From DASRJW01 sp035649435 (GTDB lineage Bacteria > Krumholzibacteriota > Krumholzibacteriia > G020349025): 22,072 nt of DNA. Both the position numbers and the translations under genes were made by a program. Positions 1 to 8,049 of this stretch are shown here, in pieces. Numbering within the stretch: the stretch's first letter is position 1; every line of letters starts with the position of its first letter. The notes beneath the pieces were generated by a model that saw only the letters and a program-made list of their open reading frames with translations, was not told the origin of the DNA and did not search any database. Location: positions 1 through 22,072 of the forward strand of contig DASRJO010000115.1 of the NCBI GenBank assembly GCA_035649435.1. The letters are read 5' to 3'.

Positions 1-318
1 GGCGCGAAGGCGCACAGAAGCAACGGAGAGCTGACGCCCCAGGTCACGAGACAAACCAACGACAACAAGAGCGCCGCGTGATAGGCAATGACCCAACGGC
101 GCATCGCTTTGGCTGCGCGCGGAACGCTTCTGCTGCCGCGCACGGCGTAGCCGGCGCAGGCCTTCGCGCCCGAAGAAGAGCGCCGTCATGGCGAGCAACG
201 CCCACAAGGTGGGCCAGACGACATGCCCCGCGACCACCACACCGAGCACGAATGGCACGTACAGCATGGCCCATGCGCCATGCTCTTTGGGTAACGCGAG
301 TCCGGGGATGCGCTTCAA
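1..318 (-). CDS. YwiC-like integral membrane protein, partial, apparent frameshift
   Basis: The gene runs off the left edge. A TTG start at 318 overlaps the stop of the upstream glycosidase gene (GATTGA), which suggests translational coupling. The N-terminus reads LPKEHGAWAMLYVPFVLG, which matches the signature opening of the YwiC-like family, followed by hydrophobic membrane helices and a basic loop (FGREGLRRLRRARQQKR). After this loop the same frame loses its membrane character. The frame offset by one base instead gives AMRRWVIAYHAALLLSLVC, a very plausible next helix. The reading frame therefore seems to shift somewhere around positions 105-180, through a real mutation or a sequencing error. 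There is no stop in either frame before the edge. YwiC-like proteins are usually about 240 residues and their function is unknown. The family call rests on the short N-terminal motif. Confidence 0.6.
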   Translation of the reverse strand, partial: MKRIPGLALPKEHGAWAMLYVPFVLGVVVAGHVVWPTLWALLAMTALFFGREGLRRLRRARQQKRSARSQSDAPLGHCLSRGALVVVGLSRDLGRQLSVASVRLRA

Positions 319-1406
319 TCGAGCCAAACGTCGGCGATGGCGCGCTTGAGACGCGGCGTCGCCAATTGGAAGTTGCGCCCCACGGGATGCGGATTCGGGA
401 ACCACTTCCACAGGAAGGCACCGGCCACGCACGGCTCGCGCTCGACGGCGGCGAGGGCGATGCGGAGACAAGCCTCCTGCACGTCCTCGGCTTCGACGCC
501 ATCGACGGCCGCCTCCCACGGCCGCACCGGCGCGGCGAAGGCGCGGTTGTAGCCGAGCTCGGTGAAAACGATGCGGCGATTCTTCTTCGCGGCGAACTCG
601 CGCAGCTCCGTCATCCGCGCCGCCCATCCCGCTTCGATCTCGGCCGCGCTCGCGCCGACGCTGTCGGCCAGCGGGAAGTAGGCTTGAACCCCGATCGCAT
701 CCAGCGCATCCCAGAACGGCACGCGCGCATAGTCCGTCCAGTTGGCGCCATAGGTGAGCGGCGCCGACGTCACCGCGCGCACCTGCCGGATCAACTCACG
801 CCAGCGTTCCTCGTGTCCCAACGTGCGGTCGATCTCCGTCCCGAGGACGAACCCATCGGCATCGGGACATGCTCGCGCCAAGGTCACGACCCATGTCGTG
901 TAAGTGTCGAAAAAGCGCTGCCATTCTTCGGCTGTCGCGAACTCGATGTCGCCAGCCCAGCTGAATTTGGAACCCCAGTGGGCCAAGTGCGGCGTGATGG
1001 CGATCTCGAGACCCGCGGCATGCGCGGCCGCGATGGGTCGCGCGAGGTGCGCGGGCGGCGCGCTCGGATCGATCGGACGAAAGGCAACCATCCCATCTTC
1101 GCCGATGCGCGCATACGGATGGATGCTCACCCAGGTCGCACCCACCGCGCGCAGATCCGCCATCGTCGACTCGATGTTCTCCGAGCCCCAGTCTTGCCCG
1201 CCTCCGTGGGTCGAGAGCACGATGCCGTGCACCTTGGCATCGGGGGCCGTCGTGGCACCGGCCTTGGCGAGCTGCATCTGCACCTCGCTCCCAAGACCCT
1301 CGCGATGCTGCTCGCAAGCACAGGTCGCGAGCATCAGCACCACGATGGTTCGCCGGACGGCGTTGTGACCGGGCCTGCGCAACGTGGGATCGAGTGTCCT
1401 TCGCAC
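315..1406 (-). CDS. Exported GH113-like glycoside hydrolase
   Basis: The 363-residue protein opens with a basic stretch and a hydrophobic segment (IVVLMLATCAC, residues 21-31). This is a signal peptide, possibly a lipoprotein type, although Thr before the first Cys is atypical for a lipobox. The rest reads as a TIM-barrel glycosidase of the GH113-like group: GIVLSTHGGG at 61-70, ITPHLAHWGSKFSWAG at 137-152, GTEIDRT at 189-195 with E191 as candidate acid/base, and FTELGY at 281-286 with E283 as candidate nucleophile. The C-terminal AGAFLWKWFPNP is also typical. GH113 enzymes studied so far are beta-mannanases, but the substrate cannot be read from sequence. The GTG start at 1406 is chosen because AGGAGG lies five bases upstream. 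The gene lies 88 bases after the HD-GYP gene and overlaps the YwiC-like gene. Confidence 0.8.
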   Translation of the reverse strand: MRRTLDPTLRRPGHNAVRRTIVVLMLATCACEQHREGLGSEVQMQLAKAGATTAPDAKVHGIVLSTHGGGQDWGSENIESTMADLRAVGATWVSIHPYARIGEDGMVAFRPIDPSAPPAHLARPIAAAHAAGLEIAITPHLAHWGSKFSWAGDIEFATAEEWQRFFDTYTTWVVTLARACPDADGFVLGTEIDRTLGHEERWRELIRQVRAVTSAPLTYGANWTDYARVPFWDALDAIGVQAYFPLADSVGASAAEIEAGWAARMTELREFAAKKNRRIVFTELGYNRAFAAPVRPWEAAVDGVEAEDVQEACLRIALAAVEREPCVAGAFLWKWFPNPHPVGRNFQLATPRLKRAIADVWLD

Positions 1407-1411
1407 GGCTT

Positions 1412-1417
1412 CCTCCT
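1412..1417 (-). promoter_or_regulatory. Ribosome binding site of the GH113-like gene
   Basis: A perfect AGGAGG on the minus strand sits five bases before the GTG at 1406. It decides this non-ATG start. Confidence 0.75.
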
Positions 1418-1494
1418 CGGACGAGGATAGCCTGCGCCATGAGCTGCGGGAAAGTCCGACCCTACGAGGCGACAGGGCCTGTTGCGGGCGAGCG

Positions 1495-3351
1495 CTACGG
1501 CTTCACTTCGATCGTGCCGGCTTCGATGAGATCGATGAAGCGCGTCACGATCTCCGGATCGAACTGGCGCCCGGCGTTGCCGCGCAACAAGGTGATCGCC
1601 TTCTCGACCGGCATGGCGATGCGGTAGGGGCGGTTGGTGGTCATGGCGTCGAAGCTGTCGACGACGGTGACGATGCGCGTCCCGAGCTCGATGTCGCTGC
1701 CGACCAGTCCGTGCGGATACCCGCGGCCATCGATGCGCTCGTGGTGGTGCAGGATGAGGCCGATCGCCGGCTCGAGGTAATCGATGTTGCTGATGATGCG
1801 CGCACCCATCTCGGGATGCGCCCGCACGATGCGCCATTCCTCGGGTGTGAGCGGCCCGGGCTTGTTGAGGATGCCTTCGGATACGCCGATCTTGCCGATG
1901 TCGTGCAGCACGGCGCCGAACACTAGCATGTCGATCTCGTGGCGTCCGAGCCCCATGGTGCCGCCGACGACGCGCGCGTAATCGGCGACGCGCTCCGAGT
2001 GCCCGCGCGTGTACGTGTCTTTGGCTTCGAGTGACGACACGAAGGCGCGCACCGTGGAAAGATAAGTGCGATGCAGCTCGCTGTAGAGACGCGCGCCTTC
2101 GAGCGCCGGCCCGGCGAAGTTGCACACCGCCGTCAGCATCACCAGGTCGTCGGCCGTGAACGGCAGGCCGGAGACCTTGTGACCGAACAGCGCCACGCCC
2201 ACCGGCGCGCCCTTCGCCGCCATGGGACAGGCGACGCCGAACCCCGTCTCGCGCACCGCGCGCACCTCGTTCGCCAGCTCGCGCGGAAAAATCTGCTCCT
2301 CGAGCAGCAACGGCTGCGGCGCGCGCAGCAAGTAGAGCCCGAGGCCGGCGCGGAAGTCGAGCAGCCGGCGCACTTCACGTGTCGACACGCCGCGACAGAC
2401 GACATCCAGCACCCGGCTTCCGGCATCGAGATGGAACAGCGCCCCGGATGCGAGACCGATCTGCCCCATGGCAGTGAGCATGAAGCCCTGATACAAGTCG
2501 TCGAGCTCTAGGCAGCCGACCACGTTCTGCGAAAGCTCGAACAATGATTGGATCTTGAGCTCTTGCCGGCGCAGCTCGCGGCTCAGGTTCTGTGAGCCGC
2601 CGCGCGACTCCGACCGCGACGCCGTGTCGCGACGGCGATGATTGACGCCCGCCCGCGCGCGCGTGACGACGCTGCGCACGCGCTCGGCCACGAACGTCGG
2701 CGTCACCGGCTGACGCATGTAGTCGGCCGCACCGGCCTCCATCGCCAAGCTGTACGAGCCCTCGTCGTCGCCGGACGCGACCAACAACACCGGAATCTCG
2801 GGCACGCGATCATGCAGCGCGCGGCACATCCCGATCGTGTCGAACCCGGGAATGTCGAGCTCAGAAAGCACCGCATCGGGGCGCTCGTGCAGCACCTGGA
2901 GGATTGCCTGCTCGGCCTGCCCGCAGCTCGACACCTGCATCCCGGCCTGCGACATCACCGACGCCACCTGCTTGCGTGTTCCGAGGTTCGGATGCACGAC
3001 CAGCACGCGCAGCTCGCTCAGGCTCACTTCGTCCTTGGCGTCGGCCTCGGGATCCGGCGCCGCTTCGGTCGGGCGCACGTGACGAGGGTCGGCCAGCGAC
3101 TCCGGTTCGAAGTCGCCGTCCTCGCGCTCCTCGGTGGCATCGCTCGACGCGCCGCCTTGCTGCGCCAGCGCCGCGACCCAACCGGCGCGCCGGCGCCACG
3201 GCGTCTCGTCCTCCAAGCGTTGCAGATCGCTCGCCTCGAACAGACCGGACGCGAATGCCTCTCCCGCGGGCGAGCCACCGGCGCGGTAGATATCCTCGTC
3301 GTCGTGGACGCAGGACGGTGCTTCGGGTACGTCGGGTTTGCGCTTGCTCAT
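1495..3351 (-). CDS. Pseudo-receiver-GAF-HD-GYP protein, probable c-di-GMP phosphodiesterase
   Basis: The 618-residue protein has an acidic N-terminus (1-110), a receiver-like domain (about 114-232), a GAF domain (about 268-425) and a C-terminal HD-GYP domain (about 432-618). The HD-GYP motifs are complete: RGHS (H451), HDIGK (483-487), AHPEMG (H512), HHHERIDGRGYP (535-546), DSFDAM (D565) and RPYR. It should therefore hydrolyse cyclic di-GMP. The receiver lacks every usual catalytic residue: the acidic pair is H120-P121, the phospho-Asp position is E164, the Thr switch is A192 and the Lys is Q214. The start at 3351 follows the upstream stop by one base (TGAGATG), so the two HD-GYP-type proteins are probably co-translated. 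The open frame extends 29 codons upstream, but only inside the preceding gene. Confidence 0.9.
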   Translation of the reverse strand: MSKRKPDVPEAPSCVHDDEDIYRAGGSPAGEAFASGLFEASDLQRLEDETPWRRRAGWVAALAQQGGASSDATEEREDGDFEPESLADPRHVRPTEAAPDPEADAKDEVSLSELRVLVVHPNLGTRKQVASVMSQAGMQVSSCGQAEQAILQVLHERPDAVLSELDIPGFDTIGMCRALHDRVPEIPVLLVASGDDEGSYSLAMEAGAADYMRQPVTPTFVAERVRSVVTRARAGVNHRRRDTASRSESRGGSQNLSRELRRQELKIQSLFELSQNVVGCLELDDLYQGFMLTAMGQIGLASGALFHLDAGSRVLDVVCRGVSTREVRRLLDFRAGLGLYLLRAPQPLLLEEQIFPRELANEVRAVRETGFGVACPMAAKGAPVGVALFGHKVSGLPFTADDLVMLTAVCNFAGPALEGARLYSELHRTYLSTVRAFVSSLEAKDTYTRGHSERVADYARVVGGTMGLGRHEIDMLVFGAVLHDIGKIGVSEGILNKPGPLTPEEWRIVRAHPEMGARIISNIDYLEPAIGLILHHHERIDGRGYPHGLVGSDIELGTRIVTVVDSFDAMTTNRPYRIAMPVEKAITLLRGNAGRQFDPEIVTRFIDLIEAGTIEVKP

Positions 3352-3352
3352 C

Positions 3353-5857
3353 TCACACCCCGAAGAGATCACGTGCGACGTCGAGGTCAGCATCCAAGCC
3401 CAGGCTGAGCTCGCGATTGACGACCCGAACCAAGGCATCGACGATCAAGGGGTCGTAGCGCAAACCCCAATTCTCCGCCAGGCTCTCCAGCGCTTCGACT
3501 TGGCCGAGCGACTTTCGATAGGGACGATCCATCGTCATCTTCACGTACGATTCGGCCACTGCCACGATGCGCGCGCCCATTGGGATCGCGCGGCCGCGCA
3601 GAGCCGATGGATAACCTTCGCCGTTGTACGCCTCGTGGTGATGCATGACGATATCGACCGCGACATCGCCGAAGCGCATTTGCCGCATGATCGCGGCGCC
3701 TTCGATGGTGTGGCGGCGCACGATCTCCCATTGGTCCGAGGTGAGCTGACCGCTGGAGCGCAGGATGGCCGGATCGATGCGCAGCATGCCGATGTCGCGC
3801 AGAACGGCGCCGTAAGTGAGGTCGCGCCGCATGTTCTCCGGGAACTGGACTTCTTGCGCCAGCGCTTGCACTGTCCGCACTACGCGCTCCGTGGCGCCGG
3901 CGTCTTGACCGCTGCACTTCTCGATCAGAGTCACCAGGCCACGCACCACGCCGAGCGTGTGGTCCTGCATCGTTTCGTACAGAAGTCCGCGGTCGTATGC
4001 CAGCGCCGCTTGATCGAGCAGGTGCGCCAGCATCTCGAGATCGGGCTCGCCGTGCCGGCTCGCACCCAGGAGCAACACGCCCAGCACGCGCTCTTTGATC
4101 CGGAACGCGATCGACAGGGTGAACCCGTGTTGCCGGGCCCACGCCTGTTCTTCCGCCGCGATGTGCGCATCGTCGGCGATGCGCAGCGGTCCGTCGGTCT
4201 GCAAGGTCGCTTGCACCAAGGTCGAATCGCCGCGCAAGGCCATTTCCGGCAGCAACTCGCGGTCGAGCCCGCGGTGATTGGTGAGATAGAACTCGCCGTC
4301 CCGTGCGCCGAAGTAGAGGACGGTTTCTGTGCGCGCCACCGACACCACCGACAACACCAGCACCTCGATCAGTCGCGACGTGCCGAACGCGGCCTCGAAG
4401 CTCCGCGACAATCCGACGATGTCGCGCAGCTGCGTCACCTTGCGCCGCAACATCCGCTCGCGATCGCTCTCCTGGAACGCCGGCGCGCCGAGGATTCGGG
4501 CCGGGCCGTGCATCAGACGGCTGTTGTCGCTGGACGTTGGCTGCGGCAAGTTCCCGGATGGGGGCTGCCGCGTTTCGCGCCGCGCTGCCCGTTCGCTCGC
4601 GAACGGCTCCGGCTCGATCTCGACCCGCGGCGCCCTGACGGGTGCGACGGGGATCGGCGCCGGCACGACTGGCTCGCGCGCACCATGCTCACCGGCGACA
4701 GGCACCATCGGCTCGCGGGAAACCGGAACCTTCGTCTCGCGGGTGATTGGCGGCATCGGCTCGCGCGTGACCGGCACCTTCGACTCGCGGGTAACCGGCA
4801 GCCTCGTCTCGCTGGCGACCGGCACCAGCCTGCCGCGCACCGCCGACACCTCCCGCGTGCGGGATTCGGCCAACAGGACTTCCAATTCCTGCAGCTCATC
4901 GAGCGTGTAATCGTCGCCTGGACGTTCCTTGGCCAGAAAAAGCAGCAGCTCGACGTGATCGTCGTTCTCCGCCCGCACCACCACCGCGCAGTTGAGGGCA
5001 CTGACGATGTCCTGCTCGTCCGGATCCAAGGGGTCGAGGCAAAGGTCGAAGAGAAACGCCGGCCCGCGTTGCTCGCGCACGCGTCGAGCCAGCTGCCCGT
5101 GGTACTGCAGACCACGATCCAAATCGAGACCTGTCGACGTCACCGGATGGTAGGCGCCGTCCGGTTGCAATGCGAACACCGACACGTGCGTCGCCAAACC
5201 TCGGGCGCGCAACGTCTCACGCCACCAGGTGGCCAGCTCCTCCAGCTCCAGTGTGCCGTCATCGGCGACGACGGGCATCCATCCCTGTTTGGGGATTTCG
5301 ATCTCACTGGACTCGAATGCTTGTGCCACCTCGAGCTCGGAAAAGCCTTCCGCTTCCTTGCTATCGCCGACACCGATCGCCACGAGCAAACGGTCCAGCT
5401 CGACGTCCCCGCGCCGCTCCGGCGTGCTCGCACCCTGTGCACGCTGCGATGCTGCAGACTCGACGTCGCGCTCCGGGCCGCGCTCAAACGCACTGACAGC
5501 GCTCATGGCACCTTCCAACGTCTCCGCCATCGCCGGAGGCTGAAGGTTGGGATCCCGGCTGAGGAAGCTCCGCAGAGTCGCGGAGTCGACGCGAAATGCG
5601 GTCGACCAACCTTGCGCCGCACGTTCCGCGGCGAACTCGTTCAAGGTCCGAGCACCACCCCCGCCCAGGGAGTCGACGGCGCTCAAGTCGAGCACGACAC
5701 GCGACAACTGACGCTGCCGGCATTCTTGGAACAGACGCATGAGAAGTGGTCGCGCCGCTGGCCCCAAGGATCCGGAGATCCCGAAGATCGCGATGTCCCG
5801 ATCCTCACACGGGAGCCGTGTGAATCGGACTTCCCGACCGGCGTCTCGCTGGCCCAT
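3353..5857 (-). CDS. STAS-GAF-GAF-degenerate HD-GYP protein
   Basis: The 834-residue protein starts with a STAS-like domain (about 10-105; VVLDLSAVDSLGGGGAR at 54-70). A first GAF-like region lies at about 205-335, an octapeptide repeat linker at 345-392, a Pro/Glu-rich stretch to about 440, a second GAF at about 475-625, and an HD-GYP-like domain at about 635-820. That last domain keeps its family shape (GYP at 748-750, HHHE at 739-742, RPYR at 778-781, H716) but has lost key residues: GHS is GAT (A655), HD is R687-D688, Lys is M691, and the late Asp is E769. It is probably catalytically inactive and may bind a ligand or partner. It immediately precedes the gene for the intact HD-GYP protein, so a regulatory pair is plausible. 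The start follows the HTH gene by 18 bases. Confidence 0.88.
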   Translation of the reverse strand: MGQRDAGREVRFTRLPCEDRDIAIFGISGSLGPAARPLLMRLFQECRQRQLSRVVLDLSAVDSLGGGGARTLNEFAAERAAQGWSTAFRVDSATLRSFLSRDPNLQPPAMAETLEGAMSAVSAFERGPERDVESAASQRAQGASTPERRGDVELDRLLVAIGVGDSKEAEGFSELEVAQAFESSEIEIPKQGWMPVVADDGTLELEELATWWRETLRARGLATHVSVFALQPDGAYHPVTSTGLDLDRGLQYHGQLARRVREQRGPAFLFDLCLDPLDPDEQDIVSALNCAVVVRAENDDHVELLLFLAKERPGDDYTLDELQELEVLLAESRTREVSAVRGRLVPVASETRLPVTRESKVPVTREPMPPITRETKVPVSREPMVPVAGEHGAREPVVPAPIPVAPVRAPRVEIEPEPFASERAARRETRQPPSGNLPQPTSSDNSRLMHGPARILGAPAFQESDRERMLRRKVTQLRDIVGLSRSFEAAFGTSRLIEVLVLSVVSVARTETVLYFGARDGEFYLTNHRGLDRELLPEMALRGDSTLVQATLQTDGPLRIADDAHIAAEEQAWARQHGFTLSIAFRIKERVLGVLLLGASRHGEPDLEMLAHLLDQAALAYDRGLLYETMQDHTLGVVRGLVTLIEKCSGQDAGATERVVRTVQALAQEVQFPENMRRDLTYGAVLRDIGMLRIDPAILRSSGQLTSDQWEIVRRHTIEGAAIMRQMRFGDVAVDIVMHHHEAYNGEGYPSALRGRAIPMGARIVAVAESYVKMTMDRPYRKSLGQVEALESLAENWGLRYDPLIVDALVRVVNRELSLGLDADLDVARDLFGV
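4682..4825 (-). repeat. 24-base tandem repeat encoding an octapeptide linker
   Basis: Six consecutive 8-residue units (residues 345-392 of the STAS-GAF-HD-GYP protein) follow the pattern V-P-V-T-R-E-x-x, for example LPVTRESK, VPVTREPM, PPITRETK and VPVSREPM. The first and last units are more diverged. At the DNA level this is a 24-base period on the minus strand. The spacing of Pro and charged residues suggests an extended, flexible linker between the two GAF domains. Copy number may vary between strains. Confidence 0.8.
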
Positions 5858-5875
5858 GCTTCCGTCCTTCGTCGC

Positions 5876-6100
5876 TCAACCCATCTCCTCGGCGAGCCAC
5901 TTGTCGAGAACGTTCTTCAAGAACCGCCACTCGCTGCCGACCTTCTTCGCCGGAATCTTGCCTTCCTTGGCCAAGCGGCACACGGTCTTGACGTGCATCT
6001 TCAAATACTCGGCCGCCTCCATCGATGTCATGACGGCGCTGGTTCCCTCGTCGCCGCCGATGTAGATGTTGGCGTACTCACTCGTCTTCAACTCGCTCAT
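5876..6100 (-). CDS. Small helix-turn-helix DNA-binding protein (excisionase/MerR type, HTH_17)
   Basis: This is a 74-residue protein from the ATG at 6100, which has AGGGG a few bases upstream. An in-frame ATG at 6172 would overlap the upstream gene and adds only low-complexity residues. The C-terminal 50 residues form a winged HTH of the excisionase/MerR class: MTSMEAAEYLKMHVKTVCRL carries the helix-turn-helix, AKEGKIPAKKVGSEWRF the wing, and VLDKWLAEEMG the closing helix. There is no phage or integrase context. It sits inside a run of signalling genes, 68 bases after the CheA-like gene and 18 bases before the STAS protein gene, so it is more likely a local transcription factor or signal output than an excisionase. 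Targets are unknown. Confidence 0.85.
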   Translation of the reverse strand: MSELKTSEYANIYIGGDEGTSAVMTSMEAAEYLKMHVKTVCRLAKEGKIPAKKVGSEWRFLKNVLDKWLAEEMG

Positions 6101-6168
6101 GGCATCCCCTGCCTTCGTTGCAGTCACCTTCGAACACTCACCCGCCCCGCGACCCCACCCAACACTCG

Positions 6169-8049
6169 TCAATCATGCTTCCAGAACTTCTGCACCACCT
6201 GAGTCAGCTCATCGGCGTGGATCGGCGAGCTGACGAATCCCTGCGCTTGCAGCTGTCGCAGCACCATGTGCGACTGCTCTCCCGCTCGCGCCAGCACCAG
6301 CACCAGCGGAATCGCGCCGTGCTTGCCGCTCTGGCGCCGCAGCTCCGCCAGCCGTTGCGCGTTCATTTCCGGCAGGCGCAAGTCGCAGATCATCAGGTCG
6401 ACGCGCAAGCGTTCCAGCGCGTCCCAGGCTTCCTCCGCCGATCGCACCGCCACAGTTCGCCGACCGCCCGCGCCGAGCAACCCGACGAGAGCGTGGCGCT
6501 CGACGTTCGAGCTGTTGACCACCAGAATGGTGGGAACCCGCGTCCCGGTCGTGGCACTCGCTTCCACCGCCCGCGACGGCAACCGCTTGCGCCCCAGCAG
6601 ACCGGCGACATCGAGCACGGGCACCGGCGCCGCTCCGGTCTCGAGCAAACCGAGCCACGGTCCGATCACGCCTGGGCGCAGCGCACCACGCTTCGCCGCG
6701 CACGGTCCAGAAGCCAGCAGCGCCGCACGGCGCTCGAAGCTCCCGATCACCACGACGAACTCGTGCGCAAGCTCCTCGTAGCTCGAGTCCTGCAGCGCGA
6801 ACGCCAGGTGCAGGAGCGGAAGGCGCATGCCCGCCACGTCCACCATCGCGCCGGCACCGTCCTGCTCGACCCGCGCCGAGGCGAAGTCATGCACCGACTC
6901 GACCGCGGCGACCGGCAAGGCGATCGCGTGCGCGCCGATGCGCACCACGAGTCCCGCGCTCTGCGACGCCGTCCTCGGCAAAGACAGACGGAAGCGGCAC
7001 CCGGGAGAGTCCGCGGGCTCCACCCACACCAAGCCTTGCAGCGATTCCACCAGTGGCCGCGAGTGACGCAACCCCGGATAGCGGCCGAGCACATCGTCAT
7101 CGCCGACACCGCGCGGACTGCGCGCCTCGGCGTCGCGGACCTCGACGATCAACCGGTCCTCGTCCGCGCGCAGCACGCTGTCGATCTGCGCCTCGCCGCG
7201 CCCTGCCTGCAGCGCCATGCTGTCCAACCACAAGTGGCGAAGGATCTCCAGGAGAGCCCCGCCCAACTCGTCATCCACCTCTCCCAGAGATCCTGTCGCC
7301 CGCAGTGCCAGACGCAATCCGCGCTCTCGCGCCTCATCCAGCACCTCCTGTGCCGCTGCGTCCACGAGCGACCGCAGGACACCCTCGCAGTGATTTCGCA
7401 GCCCTTCTTCGAACGGAGCAGGCGTCGTGACGGACAATTGCGTCGTCGCCAGCGCCTGGCCGAGGGCGATGAGCTCCCGTCCCAGATCCCGCACCTCGTC
7501 CTGCGACAGGCTGGATTCGAGCGCGGCGACCAGGACATCCGGTAGCTCGCGCGTCTGGCGCACGAGTGTGGCGACGTCCAGAAGCCGCTGTGACAGGTCA
7601 CTTTGCGACGCAACGTGTTGCGGATCGGCATGCCGGATGGGTTCTTCGAAACGCCGCGCCGCCTCACGCCGCCAGGAGGCCAGACGTTCCTCGACGCGCA
7701 TCAATTCGTCGACACGCGGCCGTGGATCCGCGCGCTCGAGCGCCTCGATGTACGAGCGCGCACACTGGTGCGACTCGTCGAGAAGGACTTGCAACCGCGC
7801 CGACCACGGCACGTCGCTCGATTCCAGATCTTCGAGCAAGCTGAACAATCGGCCCAGGAAGGATTGGAAGGCATCGAGACCGAGGAGAGAGGCGCTGCCG
7901 CGCAGCGCCCGCGTCGCGTGCGTCAGGCGTTGCAGCACCGTTTGCTCAGGCGGCTCGACGCTCCCGAGCACGGCGTGCAGACCACGCAAAAGCTCCTTGC
8001 CTTGCTGCACGAACGTTTGCAGGTCCAGCGTCTGCCGCGTCGGGATCAC
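6169..8049 (-). CDS. CheA-like pseudo-kinase with Hpt-like, ATPase-like, CheW and receiver domains
   Basis: The 626-residue protein has the layout of a CheA hybrid. An Hpt-like helical region at about 10-110 contains THATRALRGSASLLG (43-57), where the phosphorylatable His of HtLKGsa is R47. A HATPase_c-like region at about 215-360 ends in GCRFRLSLPRT, but its N-box has H272 instead of Asn and its G1 box reads DAE instead of DxG. A CheW-like domain spans about 365-485 and a receiver about 505-625. The receiver keeps the phospho-Asp D556 (ICDLRLPEM) but has N512-S513 for the acidic pair, L586 for Thr and S608 for Lys. Kinase activity is unlikely; a scaffold or adaptor role is more plausible. 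The GTG start at 8049 overlaps the upstream stop (GTGA), implying coupling. Confidence 0.82.
   Translation of the reverse strand: MIPTRQTLDLQTFVQQGKELLRGLHAVLGSVEPPEQTVLQRLTHATRALRGSASLLGLDAFQSFLGRLFSLLEDLESSDVPWSARLQVLLDESHQCARSYIEALERADPRPRVDELMRVEERLASWRREAARRFEEPIRHADPQHVASQSDLSQRLLDVATLVRQTRELPDVLVAALESSLSQDEVRDLGRELIALGQALATTQLSVTTPAPFEEGLRNHCEGVLRSLVDAAAQEVLDEARERGLRLALRATGSLGEVDDELGGALLEILRHLWLDSMALQAGRGEAQIDSVLRADEDRLIVEVRDAEARSPRGVGDDDVLGRYPGLRHSRPLVESLQGLVWVEPADSPGCRFRLSLPRTASQSAGLVVRIGAHAIALPVAAVESVHDFASARVEQDGAGAMVDVAGMRLPLLHLAFALQDSSYEELAHEFVVVIGSFERRAALLASGPCAAKRGALRPGVIGPWLGLLETGAAPVPVLDVAGLLGRKRLPSRAVEASATTGTRVPTILVVNSSNVERHALVGLLGAGGRRTVAVRSAEEAWDALERLRVDLMICDLRLPEMNAQRLAELRRQSGKHGAIPLVLVLARAGEQSHMVLRQLQAQGFVSSPIHADELTQVVQKFWKHD

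Noticed and set aside
78..1430. A 450-codon plus-strand open frame opposite the GH113-like gene
   Set aside because: Its composition is Arg/His-rich with no motif. The opposite strand encodes a glycosidase with signature motifs and a strong ribosome binding site.
5876..6100. HTH protein as an excisionase marking a mobile element
   Set aside because: There is no integrase, attachment site, phage gene or flanking repeat. The gene sits within a signalling cluster on one strand.
3338..6202. A 954-codon plus-strand open frame antisense to the STAS and HTH genes
   Set aside because: It is His/Arg/Gln-rich with no domains and is the mirror of well-supported minus-strand genes. Long antisense frames without stops are expected in GC-rich DNA.
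6118..7545. A 475-codon plus-strand open frame opposite the CheA-like gene
   Set aside because: It is a Gln/Arg/His-rich shadow frame without ribosome binding site or domain.
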